A stretch of 64,000 bases of DNA from positions 273,923 to 337,922 of the forward strand of contig NZ_RSEJ01000002.1 of assembly GCF_009910675.1 (NCBI RefSeq). Reading direction: 5' to 3'. This stretch comes from Photobacterium alginatilyticum (GTDB lineage Bacteria > Pseudomonadota > Gammaproteobacteria > Enterobacterales > Vibrionaceae). A program made the translations under genes and the position numbers. This document shows positions 55,954-64,000 of the stretch, in pieces; the first letter of the stretch is position 1; each line of letters starts with the position of its first letter. The notes below the pieces were generated by a model, which did no database searches, was not told the DNA's origin, and saw only the letters and a list, made by a program, of their open reading frames with translations.

Positions 55954-56937
55954 CTATTTCATCAGACGGTTCACCGTATCCATGACACTGATGACCTTAT
56001 TGGAATATTCCGGATCCGTCGCATAACCCGCCTTATGCAGGTTTCGAATAAAATGTACCGGATCAGCCGGTTGCTCCAGCGCTTCAGAATAACGCGGGTT
56101 CTGATTAAGAAAACGGACATAGTCATTGAAGCTGTCCTGGTAGCTATCATAAGAGCGGAATGCCGCCCGTTGCTGGACAGGGATCCCGTTATGGAACTCC
56201 AGGGTGTTGGTCGCAACCTTGTTGCCGGACCAACGCTGATCAGCTTTGATATTGAAAAGGTTGTTGCTGTTGCCTGCCGCATTCTTGATCACTTTCTTGC
56301 CCCACCCAGTTTCCAACGCAGCCTGGGCAATCAGTACGGATGGCTCAGTGCCTATCGCATGGGCCGCCTTTTCAGCATAAGGCCGCATCCGATTGACAAA
56401 GTCCTGAGGTGACTCAAAACCACGCTCATTATCCTGAGGCTTCAACGGTGGCAGAGGGGCTGTAAACGACGCTGGCTGAGTTTGCTGCATAATCGTTAGC
56501 GCATCTTCCGCAGCCTTTTCTACCATCGCCTTATCCGGCTGCTTGCCTTTGGTATCAAACGGCAGATTCAGCGGCGCTTCTTTTACCGCCTGGCGGAAGT
56601 CCTGCTCTGACGGCACCGCAGGGTTCTGCGCTTCTTCTTCACCACCAAGCTGGGAAACAATCAAGTCCGCCAAGCCCAGCGAGCCGGTGGAGCTCAACTC
56701 GCTCGCCATCTGCTCGTCATGCATCTGCTCGAAGAACTTACTGTTGCTGCTGCTCATCAGATCAGATTCAAAAACCTCATTGGCCTGACGCATCGACTTA
56801 AACAACATCTGAGTAAAAATCGCCTCGAACTGCTGCGCAGCCGCACGCAAAGACTGACTTTCATCATCATTGATCCCCGCCCTTAGTCGCTCAAGGTTGG
56901 AGATATCGTGAATAAAACCCGGGTTGGTTGTTTTCAT
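55954..56937 (-). CDS. flgJ: Rod cap and peptidoglycan hydrolase FlgJ
   Basis: 327 residues from ATG at 56937 (MKTTNPGFIHD); TTG four codons upstream is possible. The N-terminal rod-binding domain (LRAAAQQFEAIFTQMLFKSMRQANEVFESDL) is joined by a Pro-rich linker to a glucosaminidase domain (RPYAEKAAHAIGTEPSVLIAQAALETGWGKKVI with the catalytic Glu; NNLFNIKADQRWSGNKV). It caps the growing rod and opens the peptidoglycan. It is last in the flgF-flgJ run. Confidence 0.96.
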   Translation of the reverse strand: MKTTNPGFIHDISNLERLRAGINDDESQSLRAAAQQFEAIFTQMLFKSMRQANEVFESDLMSSSNSKFFEQMHDEQMASELSSTGSLGLADLIVSQLGGEEEAQNPAVPSEQDFRQAVKEAPLNLPFDTKGKQPDKAMVEKAAEDALTIMQQTQPASFTAPLPPLKPQDNERGFESPQDFVNRMRPYAEKAAHAIGTEPSVLIAQAALETGWGKKVIKNAAGNSNNLFNIKADQRWSGNKVATNTLEFHNGIPVQQRAAFRSYDSYQDSFNDYVRFLNQNPRYSEALEQPADPVHFIRNLHKAGYATDPEYSNKVISVMDTVNRLMK

Positions 56938-56957
56938 GCTCAGAACCAAAGATTTCT

Positions 56958-58049
56958 TTAAATTATGATCAGCTGACCTTCAATGGCCCCAGCCTGCTTA
57001 AGTGCCTGCAAGATAGCCATCAGATCAGAGGGGGCGGCACCGACCTGGTTCACCGCACGTACCAGCTCATCCAGGGTGATCCCCGGCTCAAACTTGAACA
57101 TTCGTGAATCTTCCTCGGTGACTTCAATATCAGAGTTCGGAACGACAACCGTATTACCGCCAGACAGACCGTTAGGCTGGCTGACAGAATAGTTTTCCTT
57201 AATCGATACGGTCATACCGCCATGGGTGATAGCTGCAGGCTTGAGCTTCACGTTCTGGCCGACCACAATCGTACCGGTGCGCGAGTTAACGATGATTTTC
57301 GCCGCGCCTTCCGCCGGATCAAATTCAATGTTTTCGATGGTCGATAGGAATGCCACTCGCTGGCTCACATCTCGCGGCGCACGGACACGGACAGACGTGG
57401 CATCTACTGCTGCCGCCATCTGCGGGCCGAGAAACTGGTTAACAGCATCTGCCATACGCTGTGCCGTGGTAAAGTCGGACTCAAACAGGTTAAAGGTCAG
57501 AAAATCACCACGACCAAACGGGTTAGGCACTTCCTGTTCAACCATCGCACCGTTGGAAATACGTCCCACTGTCGGCGTGTTTCCCACCACTTTAGACCCA
57601 TCGGCCCCCGTGGCACTGAATCCGCCAACAACCAGGCTCCCCTGCGCAATGGCGTAGATTTTGCCGTCCAAACCCTTGAGGAAAGTTTGCAGCAATGTAC
57701 CGCCGCGCAGGCTTTTCGCCGAACCGATTGATGAAACAGTAATATCAATCGTCTGGCCTTGTTTGGTAAACGGCGGCAAGGTTGCGTTCACGGCAACGGC
57801 AGCCACGTTCTTTGTCTTCGGCTTGGTGCCCGCCGGCAACTGAATTCCAAAGTTTTGCAGCATGGCATTGAAGCTCTGGTCGGTAAACGGCGTCGTCTCC
57901 CCCGTTCCCGGCAAGCCGACAACCAGACCATAGCCAACCAATTGGTTGCTCCGGACCCCGGCGACTTCCGATACATCTTTAATTCGTGCCGCCTGAGACG
58001 GTAATGCCAACAGCAGCATCAGGCCCATGCAAATACTCTGGAATTTCAC
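56958..58049 (-). CDS. flgI: Flagellar P-ring protein FlgI
   Basis: 363 residues from GTG at 58049, chosen because GGAG lies 7 bases upstream and because it gives a clean signal peptide ([26 protein letters not shown]). Conserved segments are [36 protein letters not shown] and the C-terminal [31 protein letters not shown]. It forms the peptidoglycan bushing. A GTG at 58070 would add a weak N-terminal extension. Confidence 0.96.
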   Translation of the reverse strand: MKFQSICMGLMLLLALPSQAARIKDVSEVAGVRSNQLVGYGLVVGLPGTGETTPFTDQSFNAMLQNFGIQLPAGTKPKTKNVAAVAVNATLPPFTKQGQTIDITVSSIGSAKSLRGGTLLQTFLKGLDGKIYAIAQGSLVVGGFSATGADGSKVVGNTPTVGRISNGAMVEQEVPNPFGRGDFLTFNLFESDFTTAQRMADAVNQFLGPQMAAAVDATSVRVRAPRDVSQRVAFLSTIENIEFDPAEGAAKIIVNSRTGTIVVGQNVKLKPAAITHGGMTVSIKENYSVSQPNGLSGGNTVVVPNSDIEVTEEDSRMFKFEPGITLDELVRAVNQVGAAPSDLMAILQALKQAGAIEGQLIII

Positions 58050-58092
58050 TTCAGTGCTCCGTAATGTCACTTATTGTTCAAACAAACTCGCG

Positions 58093-58860
58093 CTAAATAC
58101 TGACGTTAAAGAAGCGGGCCAACCAGCCCTGTTCCTGAACGTCCTGACGCTCTCCGGTGCCAGAATACTGAATACGGGCATTGGCAATTCGGGTTGAGGC
58201 AATCGTATTTTCCTGGCTGATATCGTCCGGGCGAACTGTACCACTGACCCGGATGTATTCATCACCGGTATTGAGCGTCAGCCATTTCTCGCCACGAACC
58301 AGCAGGTTACCGTTGGCAAGCACATCAATCACTTCAACCGAGATGGAACCCTTGATGCTGTTGCTCTGATCGGCAGAGGTACTGCCGGCAAACTTGTTGG
58401 CGTTGCTCACCTCGTAAGACAAGTTACGCTCGCCAAGCTTGATTTCCTGACCGCCAAGTGCCAGTGGATCCATCGACAAGTCCGTCGATTTATCTAAATC
58501 CGAGCTGGCACTCTTCTTCGCCTGTGTCTTCTCTTCCAGCAGCACGGTGACTATATCGCCAATACCACGCGGCTTGGTATCATCATAGAGATCCTGAGCC
58601 CCAGTTACATTGAACAGCGAGCCTGTCGCCGTCGCATAATGTTCGGGTTTCTCCTGAGGTCGAATGCTTGCCCAGGCAGGATCACCGGCCTGCGGATCTT
58701 CGCGGCGGCGCAGCATGTCAATCAGGCCACCACCCTGCTCTGTTGATCCCTCAACCGCATCCACCGACGTCGTCGCTTGTGCAATATCGGACTCTTCCAT
58801 CTGCAGCTGCGAGCACCCCGACAGAATGACAGCCAATGCGATAATGAGCTTTTTCATCAC
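58093..58860 (-). CDS. flgH: Flagellar L-ring lipoprotein FlgH
   Basis: 255 residues. The lipoprotein signal ends in the lipobox LSGC (Cys16). The FlgH segments [59 protein letters not shown] and [15 protein letters not shown] are complete. It forms the outer-membrane ring. It starts 15 bp after flgG. Confidence 0.97.
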   Translation of the reverse strand: MMKKLIIALAVILSGCSQLQMEESDIAQATTSVDAVEGSTEQGGGLIDMLRRREDPQAGDPAWASIRPQEKPEHYATATGSLFNVTGAQDLYDDTKPRGIGDIVTVLLEEKTQAKKSASSDLDKSTDLSMDPLALGGQEIKLGERNLSYEVSNANKFAGSTSADQSNSIKGSISVEVIDVLANGNLLVRGEKWLTLNTGDEYIRVSGTVRPDDISQENTIASTRIANARIQYSGTGERQDVQEQGWLARFFNVSI

Positions 58861-58875
58861 GGTATTAACTCCCTG

Positions 58876-59664
58876 TTATAACTGCTGGTTAACGTAGCTC
58901 AGCATCTGGTCGACGGTTGAAATGACTTTCGAGTTCATTTCATACACGCGCTGCGCTTCAATCATATTGACCAGCTCTTCCGTCACGTTTACGTTCGAGG
59001 TTTCCAGCATCGACTGGCGAACCGAACCCAACCCGTCCAGACCCGGTACCCCTTCCTGGGCATCGCCGCTGGCACCAGTTGGTAAGAACAAGTTCTGACC
59101 AATAGGTTCAAGGCCACCCGGGTTGATAAAATCAACCGTCGTGATCTGGCCCAGCACCTGATTCTCCTGCTGGCCTCGAATACGGGCAGACACCTCACCA
59201 TCCGTACCAACAGTTATCCCAACCGCATCTTCCGGTACAACAATCTCAGGCTGCAAGACATAGCCCGAGCCGGTGGTCACCAGCTGGCCTTCACCGTTGA
59301 TAGTAAACTGGCCATTACGGGTATAACCCATGTTGCCGTCAGGCAGGAGGATCTGGAAGAAACCGTCTCCCTCGATCATCATGTCCATTGCATTGTTGGT
59401 TGTCTGGGTATTTCCCTGGGTAAAGACCTTCTGCGTCGCGACCACTTTCGAACCAGCGCCCAGCATCAGACCCGACGGCAATTCAGTATCCTGAGTTGAC
59501 TGGCCGCCCGGCTGGTTGATGTTCTGGTAGAACAAATCTTCAAAGACGGCCCGGCTTTTCTTGAAGCCGACCGTCGAGGCGTTCGCAAGGTTATTCGAAA
59601 TGGTCGAGATATTTGTCTGCTGAGCGTCAAGACCGGTTTTACTTACCCATAAAGCTGGATGCAT
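58876..59664 (-). CDS. flgG: Distal rod protein FlgG
   Basis: 262 residues, the usual length. The N-terminus has LWVSKTGLDAQQTNISTISNNLANASTVGFK, the middle the FlgG-specific LPSGLMLGAGSKVVATQKVFTQGN, and the C-terminus ETSNVNVTEELVNMIEAQRVYEMNSKVISTVDQML. It builds the distal rod. It lies 20 bp after flgF. Confidence 0.98.
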   Translation of the reverse strand: MHPALWVSKTGLDAQQTNISTISNNLANASTVGFKKSRAVFEDLFYQNINQPGGQSTQDTELPSGLMLGAGSKVVATQKVFTQGNTQTTNNAMDMMIEGDGFFQILLPDGNMGYTRNGQFTINGEGQLVTTGSGYVLQPEIVVPEDAVGITVGTDGEVSARIRGQQENQVLGQITTVDFINPGGLEPIGQNLFLPTGASGDAQEGVPGLDGLGSVRQSMLETSNVNVTEELVNMIEAQRVYEMNSKVISTVDQMLSYVNQQL

Positions 59665-59684
59665 GTTCTATTCCTTATTATCGG

Positions 59685-60434
59685 TTAGCCTAAACGCAGC
59701 AGTGAAGATGATGCCGCATCCATTTCTTCTGCTGTTTTCATTAATTTGACCTGCATTTCGAAGTGACGCTGCAAGTCAATCATGCTGGTCATTTCGCCGA
59801 CTGCGTTAACGTTGCTGCCTTCAAGTGCTCCGTTAAGCAGGGTCACGCCGGCATCGGCATCGAAGACTTCACCGGGGTTCTTTGATTTGAACAAACCATT
59901 GACATCTTTATACATATCACGGTTATCCGGGCGAACCAGCTTAAGGCGGTCGACGGTTTCCATCGCTTCCGGCGGCGCCCCCTGAGGAAGCACGGAAATG
60001 GTGCCATCTTTGCCGATCTCAATTTTACTGATTGGAAGAGGAATAAAGATCGGGCCGCCATTTTCGCCCAACATCAGGTTGCCATTGCTGTTTTGCAGCA
60101 TACCTGTCTGGTCGATTTTCAAATGGCCTGCACGGGTGTAGGCCTCCTGGCCGGAAGGATCCATCACAGCCAACCAGCCATCTCCCTCGACAGTGACATC
60201 CAGATCACGCCCGGTTGTCATGACTGAGCCCTGGGAAAAGTCCTGTCCCGGACGCTCAGTCATCGCAAAAACGCGAGACGGCAACCCTTCACCGTATGCC
60301 TGCATGCTACGAGCCTGCTCGAGATCGGCACGAAAACCGGTTGTTCTCACGTTGGCTAGGTTGTTGGCATGTAGTTGCATGCCATACATATCCTGTTTGG
60401 CACCACTCATGGCTAAATACAGTGAACGATCCAT
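59685..60434 (-). CDS. flgF: Proximal rod protein FlgF
   Basis: 249 residues from ATG at 60434 (MDRSLYLAMSGAKQDMYG), preceded by a GGAGAG ribosome site; an earlier in-frame codon at 60452 would add six unconserved residues. The axial-protein motif (MQLHANNLANVRTTGFR) and the C-terminal helix (MTSMIDLQRHFEMQVKLMKTAEEMD) are present. It begins the flgFGHIJ run and has its own sigma-54 promoter. Confidence 0.97.
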   Translation of the reverse strand: MDRSLYLAMSGAKQDMYGMQLHANNLANVRTTGFRADLEQARSMQAYGEGLPSRVFAMTERPGQDFSQGSVMTTGRDLDVTVEGDGWLAVMDPSGQEAYTRAGHLKIDQTGMLQNSNGNLMLGENGGPIFIPLPISKIEIGKDGTISVLPQGAPPEAMETVDRLKLVRPDNRDMYKDVNGLFKSKNPGEVFDADAGVTLLNGALEGSNVNAVGEMTSMIDLQRHFEMQVKLMKTAEEMDAASSSLLRLG

Positions 60435-60468
60435 TATTGACTCTCCAATCACAATCTAGTGAATGTTA

Positions 60469-60484
60469 AGCAATAACTATGCCA
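60469..60484 (-). promoter_or_regulatory. Sigma-54 promoter of flgFGHIJ
   Basis: TGGCATAGTTATTGCT on the minus strand: exact GG-N10-GC spacing and a consensus TTGCT -12 box. The predicted start is about 25 bp before the flgF ATG. It lies in a 209-bp gap between flgE and flgF. Confidence 0.9.
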
Positions 60485-60577
60485 CCATCAAGATAGTGTA
60501 ATAAATCAACGAATTGAGGATTTTCGCCCGGAACAGGGACAAAGAAGGGACAATTTTATGACGGACAAGGACAAGAT

Positions 60578-60614
60578 TTGCCGCTTTATCGACACAAGGT
60601 CAATAAAGCGGCAA
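60578..60614 (-). terminator. Hairpin after flgE, probable terminator of flgBCDE
   Basis: Perfect 12-bp arms TTGCCGCTTTAT (60578-60589) and ATAAAGCGGCAA (60603-60614) with a 13-base loop, 29 bp after the flgE stop. On the minus strand it is followed by ATCTTGTCC, with few T. Confidence 0.7.
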
Positions 60615-60643
60615 TGATATTATGCGTCGCCAGCCTCTCTTGC

Positions 60644-62086
60644 TTATCGGATCTGCAAGATTGTCTGCTGAAGCTGGTTATCCACTTCCAGCGCACGGGA
60701 GTTCGCCTGGAAGTTACGCTGGGCAGTAATCAAATCCACCAGCTCCTGAGTCATGTCGATATTTGACTGCTCAAGGGTACCGCTCTTGATACCACCGAAT
60801 GCCCCCTGGCTGGCCTCACCCCAGATAGCCGCGCCAGAATCCTGGCTCGTTACCCACTGGGTACCGCCTTTTGATACCAGGCCCTGTTCGTTTGGCACAC
60901 GTACCATGCCGACGCGCCCTAACGTCACGTTCTCACCGTTACTGTATGTCGCGACAATCGACCCCTTGGCATCGATGTCAACTTTTGCCAGAAAGCCGGT
61001 GGTTGCGCCATCTTCGCTAAAACGACGGATCTCAAACGGAGCGGCATACTGAGTCGGGTCTTCAAACTGAATGTTCAGCTTCTGCGTCTCGCTTGCACCG
61101 TTCATATCAAGCCCGGCACCAGCAGCACCCAGCTCCTCGGTCTGAATCGGGTTACCGTTGTTGACCGACTTAACTGAGCCATCAGTATTGAACTCAACGT
61201 AGTGACCCTGGTGACCACCGGCCAGCGGACCGTTTGCATCACCAGAGGCAACCTCACCATCTCCTTCCGGTGTCAGGTTGACATCCACTGCTTTTTCACC
61301 GGAGCCATCCGTCACGGTGTAGTACACCGCCCAGCGGTTCTCGGCACCGTCTGCTGCCCCAGCACCTGCTGCACCATCAGCAGCCGGATCGGCTGGAATC
61401 GGGTTACCATCGGCATCAACGGCAGGTGCAGCCCCACCCGTACCACCATTGTCTTTGACATAATAGGTGGTCATCTTATAAGGCTGACCCAATGAGTCGT
61501 ACATGGTCAGCGAGGTTGACTTGTTATAGGTGCTCGGATCACTGAAATCGAACTCGCTCGGGTTTTTCGCCTCAGCCGAGGCCGGCAGGTTCACGCCGAT
61601 TTCGATATTCTCTGATTCTTTCGGCTGGCCAAATTGATCCGGCACTTTCATTGCCTGAGATTCATAGGAGGTCACCTGATCGGTTTCCTGATCAACCTTA
61701 TAACCCAGCAGGTACTGGCCTTCCGAGTTGACAATGTTATTGTCTTTGTTCAGGTGGAAAGCACCGTTACGGGTCAGGCTGTTGTTCTGAGGCTGTAGCT
61801 TGTCATCGGCAACCGCAAAAAAACCACTGCCCGAAATCCGCAGATCCATCGGGTTGTTGGTATAAATACTGGAACCTTCGTGAAATTGCTGGGCAACCAC
61901 CGACGTCTGTACACCGCCACCGGTTGTGGTCTTGGCATTCGAAAACACCGAGCTTGAATACACATCACCAAACTCGGCTCGCGACTCTTTAAAGCCGAAG
62001 GTATTCGAGTTGGCAATGTTGTTACTGGTGGTATTCAGGTCTTTCTGTGATGCCCCAATACCACTTAGTGAAATATTAAATCCCAT
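60644..62086 (-). CDS. flgE: Hook protein FlgE
   Basis: 480 residues. The N-terminal axial motif (LSGIGASQKDLNTTSNNIANSNTFGFK), FlgE-specific segments (NPMDLRISGSGFF, STSLTMYDSLGQPYKMTTYYV) and the C-terminal helix (TQELVDLITAQRNFQANSRALEVDNQLQQTIL) are complete. Residues about 214-249 form an Ala/Gly/Asp/Pro-rich low-complexity insert in the surface domain. It is last in the flgBCDE run, 22 bp after flgD. Confidence 0.97.
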   Translation of the reverse strand: MGFNISLSGIGASQKDLNTTSNNIANSNTFGFKESRAEFGDVYSSSVFSNAKTTTGGGVQTSVVAQQFHEGSSIYTNNPMDLRISGSGFFAVADDKLQPQNNSLTRNGAFHLNKDNNIVNSEGQYLLGYKVDQETDQVTSYESQAMKVPDQFGQPKESENIEIGVNLPASAEAKNPSEFDFSDPSTYNKSTSLTMYDSLGQPYKMTTYYVKDNGGTGGAAPAVDADGNPIPADPAADGAAGAGAADGAENRWAVYYTVTDGSGEKAVDVNLTPEGDGEVASGDANGPLAGGHQGHYVEFNTDGSVKSVNNGNPIQTEELGAAGAGLDMNGASETQKLNIQFEDPTQYAAPFEIRRFSEDGATTGFLAKVDIDAKGSIVATYSNGENVTLGRVGMVRVPNEQGLVSKGGTQWVTSQDSGAAIWGEASQGAFGGIKSGTLEQSNIDMTQELVDLITAQRNFQANSRALEVDNQLQQTILQIR

Positions 62087-62108
62087 GTTATGAATCTCCT
62101 AAGACCTG

Positions 62109-62825
62109 TTATACCTTACCGACTTCAAGTACTTCGGCAAGTTTGAATGGCGAGTCAAAGCCCGCAAGGTTAAGCATGACATTGCCATCACCATTACCAA
62201 GCAACACACTGTTTACATTTGCATAGGTAGACACATCAAATTCCCGGCTTTCACCATCAACCAGCCCGGCAACTTTTAGCTGATAGCGACCTTCCGGCAA
62301 GGCATTGCCACTTTCATCGGTGCCGTCCCACTCAAGGCGGTGCTCGCCCGGCGGTTTAGCGCCCAAATCGAAGGTTTTAATTAACTGGCCCTGCTCGTTT
62401 TCGACCCTGACCATCATATTATCCAGCGCCTGAGGCAACCTAACCATGCCGGCCATGCCACCTTCAGCCTGCTTCACCCCAGTCGAGCTAGGGATGAGTA
62501 CATCACGGCCAACCAGTGAGGATGCCTGCAGCGCCTGGTTTGAGGTCATGGCAGAGTTCAGGCTGCCAAACTGCTCATTCATCTGGTTGATCCCGTCAAC
62601 CGTGGCAAACGATGCCATCTGGGCAATCATCTGATCATTGCCAACCGGTTTGAACGGGTCTTGCTGGGCAAGCTGCTTGGTCAGCAACGAGAGAAAATCT
62701 TCCTGCTTCAGTTCATTCTGACCAGTAGTAATTTTCTGATCTTCCTGAAGCTTTTTCTCTTGCATCCCCTTGAGCTGATCAAGGTAGGACAAGTTGCTTT
62801 GACCTGCGCCGTTAATACTGGTCAT
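62109..62825 (-). CDS. flgD: Hook cap / assembly scaffold FlgD
   Basis: 238 residues. The N-terminal FlgD segment (ELKQEDFLSLLTKQLAQQDPFKPVGNDQMIAQMASFATVDGINQMN) and the FlgD Ig-like domain (EHRLEWDGTDESGNALPEGRYQLKV) are clear. It caps the growing hook and is lost afterwards. It lies 18 bp after flgC. Confidence 0.97.
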   Translation of the reverse strand: MTSINGAGQSNLSYLDQLKGMQEKKLQEDQKITTGQNELKQEDFLSLLTKQLAQQDPFKPVGNDQMIAQMASFATVDGINQMNEQFGSLNSAMTSNQALQASSLVGRDVLIPSSTGVKQAEGGMAGMVRLPQALDNMMVRVENEQGQLIKTFDLGAKPPGEHRLEWDGTDESGNALPEGRYQLKVAGLVDGESREFDVSTYANVNSVLLGNGDGNVMLNLAGFDSPFKLAEVLEVGKV

Positions 62826-62843
62826 AACAGTTACTCCTTACCC

Positions 62844-63260
62844 TTATTTACCCATCTGCAATGTGCTCATTAGCATCTGCTTGCTGGCATCTGCTACCTG
62901 GACATTGCTCTGATAGGAACGAGAAGCTGAAATCATGTTGGCCATTTCTTCCATAACGTTGACATTCGGCTTGTAGATATACCCTTCAGCATTCGCCATC
63001 GGGTGCTGCGGATTATATTCGGCACGTAGCGGCTTCTGGCTTTCAACAATGCCTTTTACCTGCACCGGCACGCTTTCATCACGCTGATAGCTGGCATTCT
63101 GCAGCGCTGCTGCAAAAATCGGGTGCCGAGCCTTATAGGTTTCTTCTGCAGAACTACTGACACTGTTGGCATTGGCCAGGTTACTGGACGTCGTGTTCAG
63201 ACGAACAGACTCTGCACTCATCGCCGACCCTGTGACATTAAAAACGTTAAACAAACTCAT
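62844..63260 (-). CDS. flgC: Proximal rod protein FlgC
   Basis: 138 residues, the usual length. It has the axial motif SAESVRLNTTSSNLANANSVSSS, the FlgC HPMANAEGYIYKPNVNVMEEMANMISASRSYQSNV segment and a C-terminal helix. It starts 3 bp after flgB. Confidence 0.97.
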   Translation of the reverse strand: MSLFNVFNVTGSAMSAESVRLNTTSSNLANANSVSSSAEETYKARHPIFAAALQNASYQRDESVPVQVKGIVESQKPLRAEYNPQHPMANAEGYIYKPNVNVMEEMANMISASRSYQSNVQVADASKQMLMSTLQMGK

Positions 63261-63263
63261 TTA

Positions 63264-63659
63264 TTATTCTCCTTTTAATGCCTTGCTCAGGTTCTTAAAC
63301 TTGGAGCCCAGAAAGTCGAGCGATGCCTGGTATTCCAGTGAGTTCTGCATAAACATGTTTTGCTCAAGCTGTGCATCTACCGTATTGCCGTCGCCGGTAT
63401 CCGGTTGATTGGGTACACGGTACTTTTGCTCGCCCATTATTTTGGTGGAGGCAGATATATGCCGACCATCAGTACGGCTCAGGCCAATCTTTGCCTCTGA
63501 TGTTGCCGCATTCAATGCACGCTGAAAGTCAATATCTTTTGCTTTGTAGCCTGGGGTATTGGCATTGGCAATGTTGCTGGCCAGTGTTTCCGCGCGTTTG
63601 GCACGCACGCCAACCGTGTGCTGGTGAATACCTAATGCTTTATCAAAAGAGATGGACAT
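63264..63659 (-). CDS. flgB: Proximal rod protein FlgB
   Basis: 131 residues from ATG at 63659, which has GGAGG 5 bases upstream. Segments RAKRAETLASNIANANTPGYKAKDIDF and QLEQNMFMQNSLEYQASLDFLGSKFKNL are typical. It is the first gene of the flgBCDE run and has a strong sigma-54 promoter. Confidence 0.97.
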   Translation of the reverse strand: MSISFDKALGIHQHTVGVRAKRAETLASNIANANTPGYKAKDIDFQRALNAATSEAKIGLSRTDGRHISASTKIMGEQKYRVPNQPDTGDGNTVDAQLEQNMFMQNSLEYQASLDFLGSKFKNLSKALKGE

Positions 63660-63690
63660 AGCTGCCTCCAAAAATCGTTATTGATATAGA

Positions 63691-63706
63691 AGCAAATGGT
63701 GTGCCA
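63691..63706 (-). promoter_or_regulatory. Sigma-54 promoter of flgBCDE
   Basis: TGGCACACCATTTGCT on the minus strand, the best match to the TGGCAC-N5-TTGCT consensus in the window, with exact spacing. The predicted start is about 20 bp before the flgB ATG. Confidence 0.92.
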
Positions 63707-63737
63707 AGTTTGAATAATGGTGAGTTTGGAAGGTAAG

Positions 63738-63765
63738 TATCGAGGAACTAGGATGTTCCTCGATA
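63738..63765 (-). terminator. Hairpin after cheR, probable terminator
   Basis: Perfect 11-bp arms TATCGAGGAAC (63738-63748) and GTTCCTCGATA (63755-63765) with a 6-base loop, between the cheR stop and the flgB promoter. There is no T run on either side, so termination strength is doubtful. Confidence 0.55.
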
Positions 63766-63799
63766 AAGTTGGGGTTCTGGAGCCTGCTTATTCTTGAAT

Positions 63800-64000
63800 C
63801 TATTTTAGCTTGTAAATTATTCCCGGGTTACAGCGGATCATCTCAAACTTGTCGGTCAAGCCGGTCAGTGACTCAGATGCCCCCAACAGCAGGTAACCGC
63901 CCGGATTTAAGCTGGCAGCCATTTGGTTCAGTACTTTCGCCTTCATCTCCGGCGAAAAGTAAATCAATACGTTGCGACAGAAAATCACATCGAATTTACC
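63800..64000 (-). CDS. cheR: Chemotaxis receptor methyltransferase CheR (3' end only)
   Basis: The last 66 residues of a CheR-type SAM-dependent methyltransferase; the 5' part is beyond the right edge. The DVIFCRNVLIYFSPEMKAKVL and LNPGGYLLLGASESLTGL segments belong to the conserved catalytic domain. It methylates receptor glutamates using S-adenosylmethionine, opposing CheB. Its place next to flgB matches Vibrio, where cheV and cheR precede flgB. Confidence 0.93.
   Translation of the reverse strand, partial: GKFDVIFCRNVLIYFSPEMKAKVLNQMAASLNPGGYLLLGASESLTGLTDKFEMIRCNPGIIYKLK

Noticed and set aside
1..64000. CRISPR arrays, insertion sequences, integron sites, rRNA or tRNA genes
   Set aside because: No regularly spaced direct repeats, transposase frames, terminal repeat pairs or RNA gene signatures were seen anywhere in the window.

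Overview
The window is a piece of a gammaproteobacterial chromosome, most likely Vibrionaceae (Photobacterium, Vibrio, Grimontia or a relative; the genus cannot be fixed by eye). The grounds are a polar-flagellum gene set (flhF/flhG, flrA-flrB-flrC, flaG-fliD-flaI-fliS, two flagellins), the chemotaxis polar-localisation genes parC/parP, and the order mlaA - ccm - che - fla known from Vibrio chromosomes. Nearly everything is transcribed leftward (minus strand). Only two small genes, at 14470-15643, point right. No rRNA, tRNA, insertion sequence or CRISPR array was found.

Region 1 (1-4405) is the promoter-proximal part of a surface-polysaccharide cluster and is visibly AT-richer than the rest. 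It opens with an RfaH-type ops/JUMPstart element, then rmlB, rmlA and a three-gene set (ketoisomerase, acetyltransferase, aminotransferase) for a dTDP-3-acetamido-3,6-dideoxyhexose (Fuc3NAc or Qui3NAc). A partial, probable glycosyltransferase runs off the left edge. Region 2 (4406-7039) has an AT-rich gene-free stretch, then yfcL, epmC (EF-P hydroxylase) and mlaA (outer-membrane lipid asymmetry).

Region 3 (7059-14361) is the complete cytochrome c maturation set ccmABCDEFGHI, with an unusual gap between ccmB and ccmC. Region 4 (14470-15643, plus strand) holds a FliK-like protein and a stand-alone FlhB C-terminal-domain protein. Region 5 (15682-25057) is the chemotaxis/polarity block: fliA, cheY, cheZ, cheA, cheB, parC, parP, cheW, a DUF2802 protein, and flhG.

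Region 6 (25050-64000) is the flagellum proper: flhF, flhA, flhB, fliR-Q-P-O-N-M-L-K, fliJ-I-H-G-F-E, flrC-B-A, fliS, flaI, fliD, flaG, two flagellins, flgL-K, flgJ-I-H-G-F, flgE-D-C-B, and the 3' end of cheR at the right edge. Sigma-54 promoters (TGGCA-N-TTGC type, GG-N10-GC) can be read in front of flgB, flgF, flgK, the flgL-proximal flagellin, flrB, fliE, fliK and, more weakly, flhA. The second flagellin has a sigma-28 promoter with exact 11-bp spacing. This matches the known Vibrio hierarchy: FlrA plus sigma-54 switch on flrBC and the basal-body operons, FlrC plus sigma-54 switch on hook and main-flagellin genes, and FliA (sigma-28) switches on late genes.

The most interesting items are the FliK-like/FlhB-C-like pair, the three evenly spaced copies of an acidic motif in CheA that probably dock the polar ParP/ParC system, the ops element, long inverted repeats around the flgK and flrA promoters, and the split sigma-54/sigma-28 control of the two flagellins.
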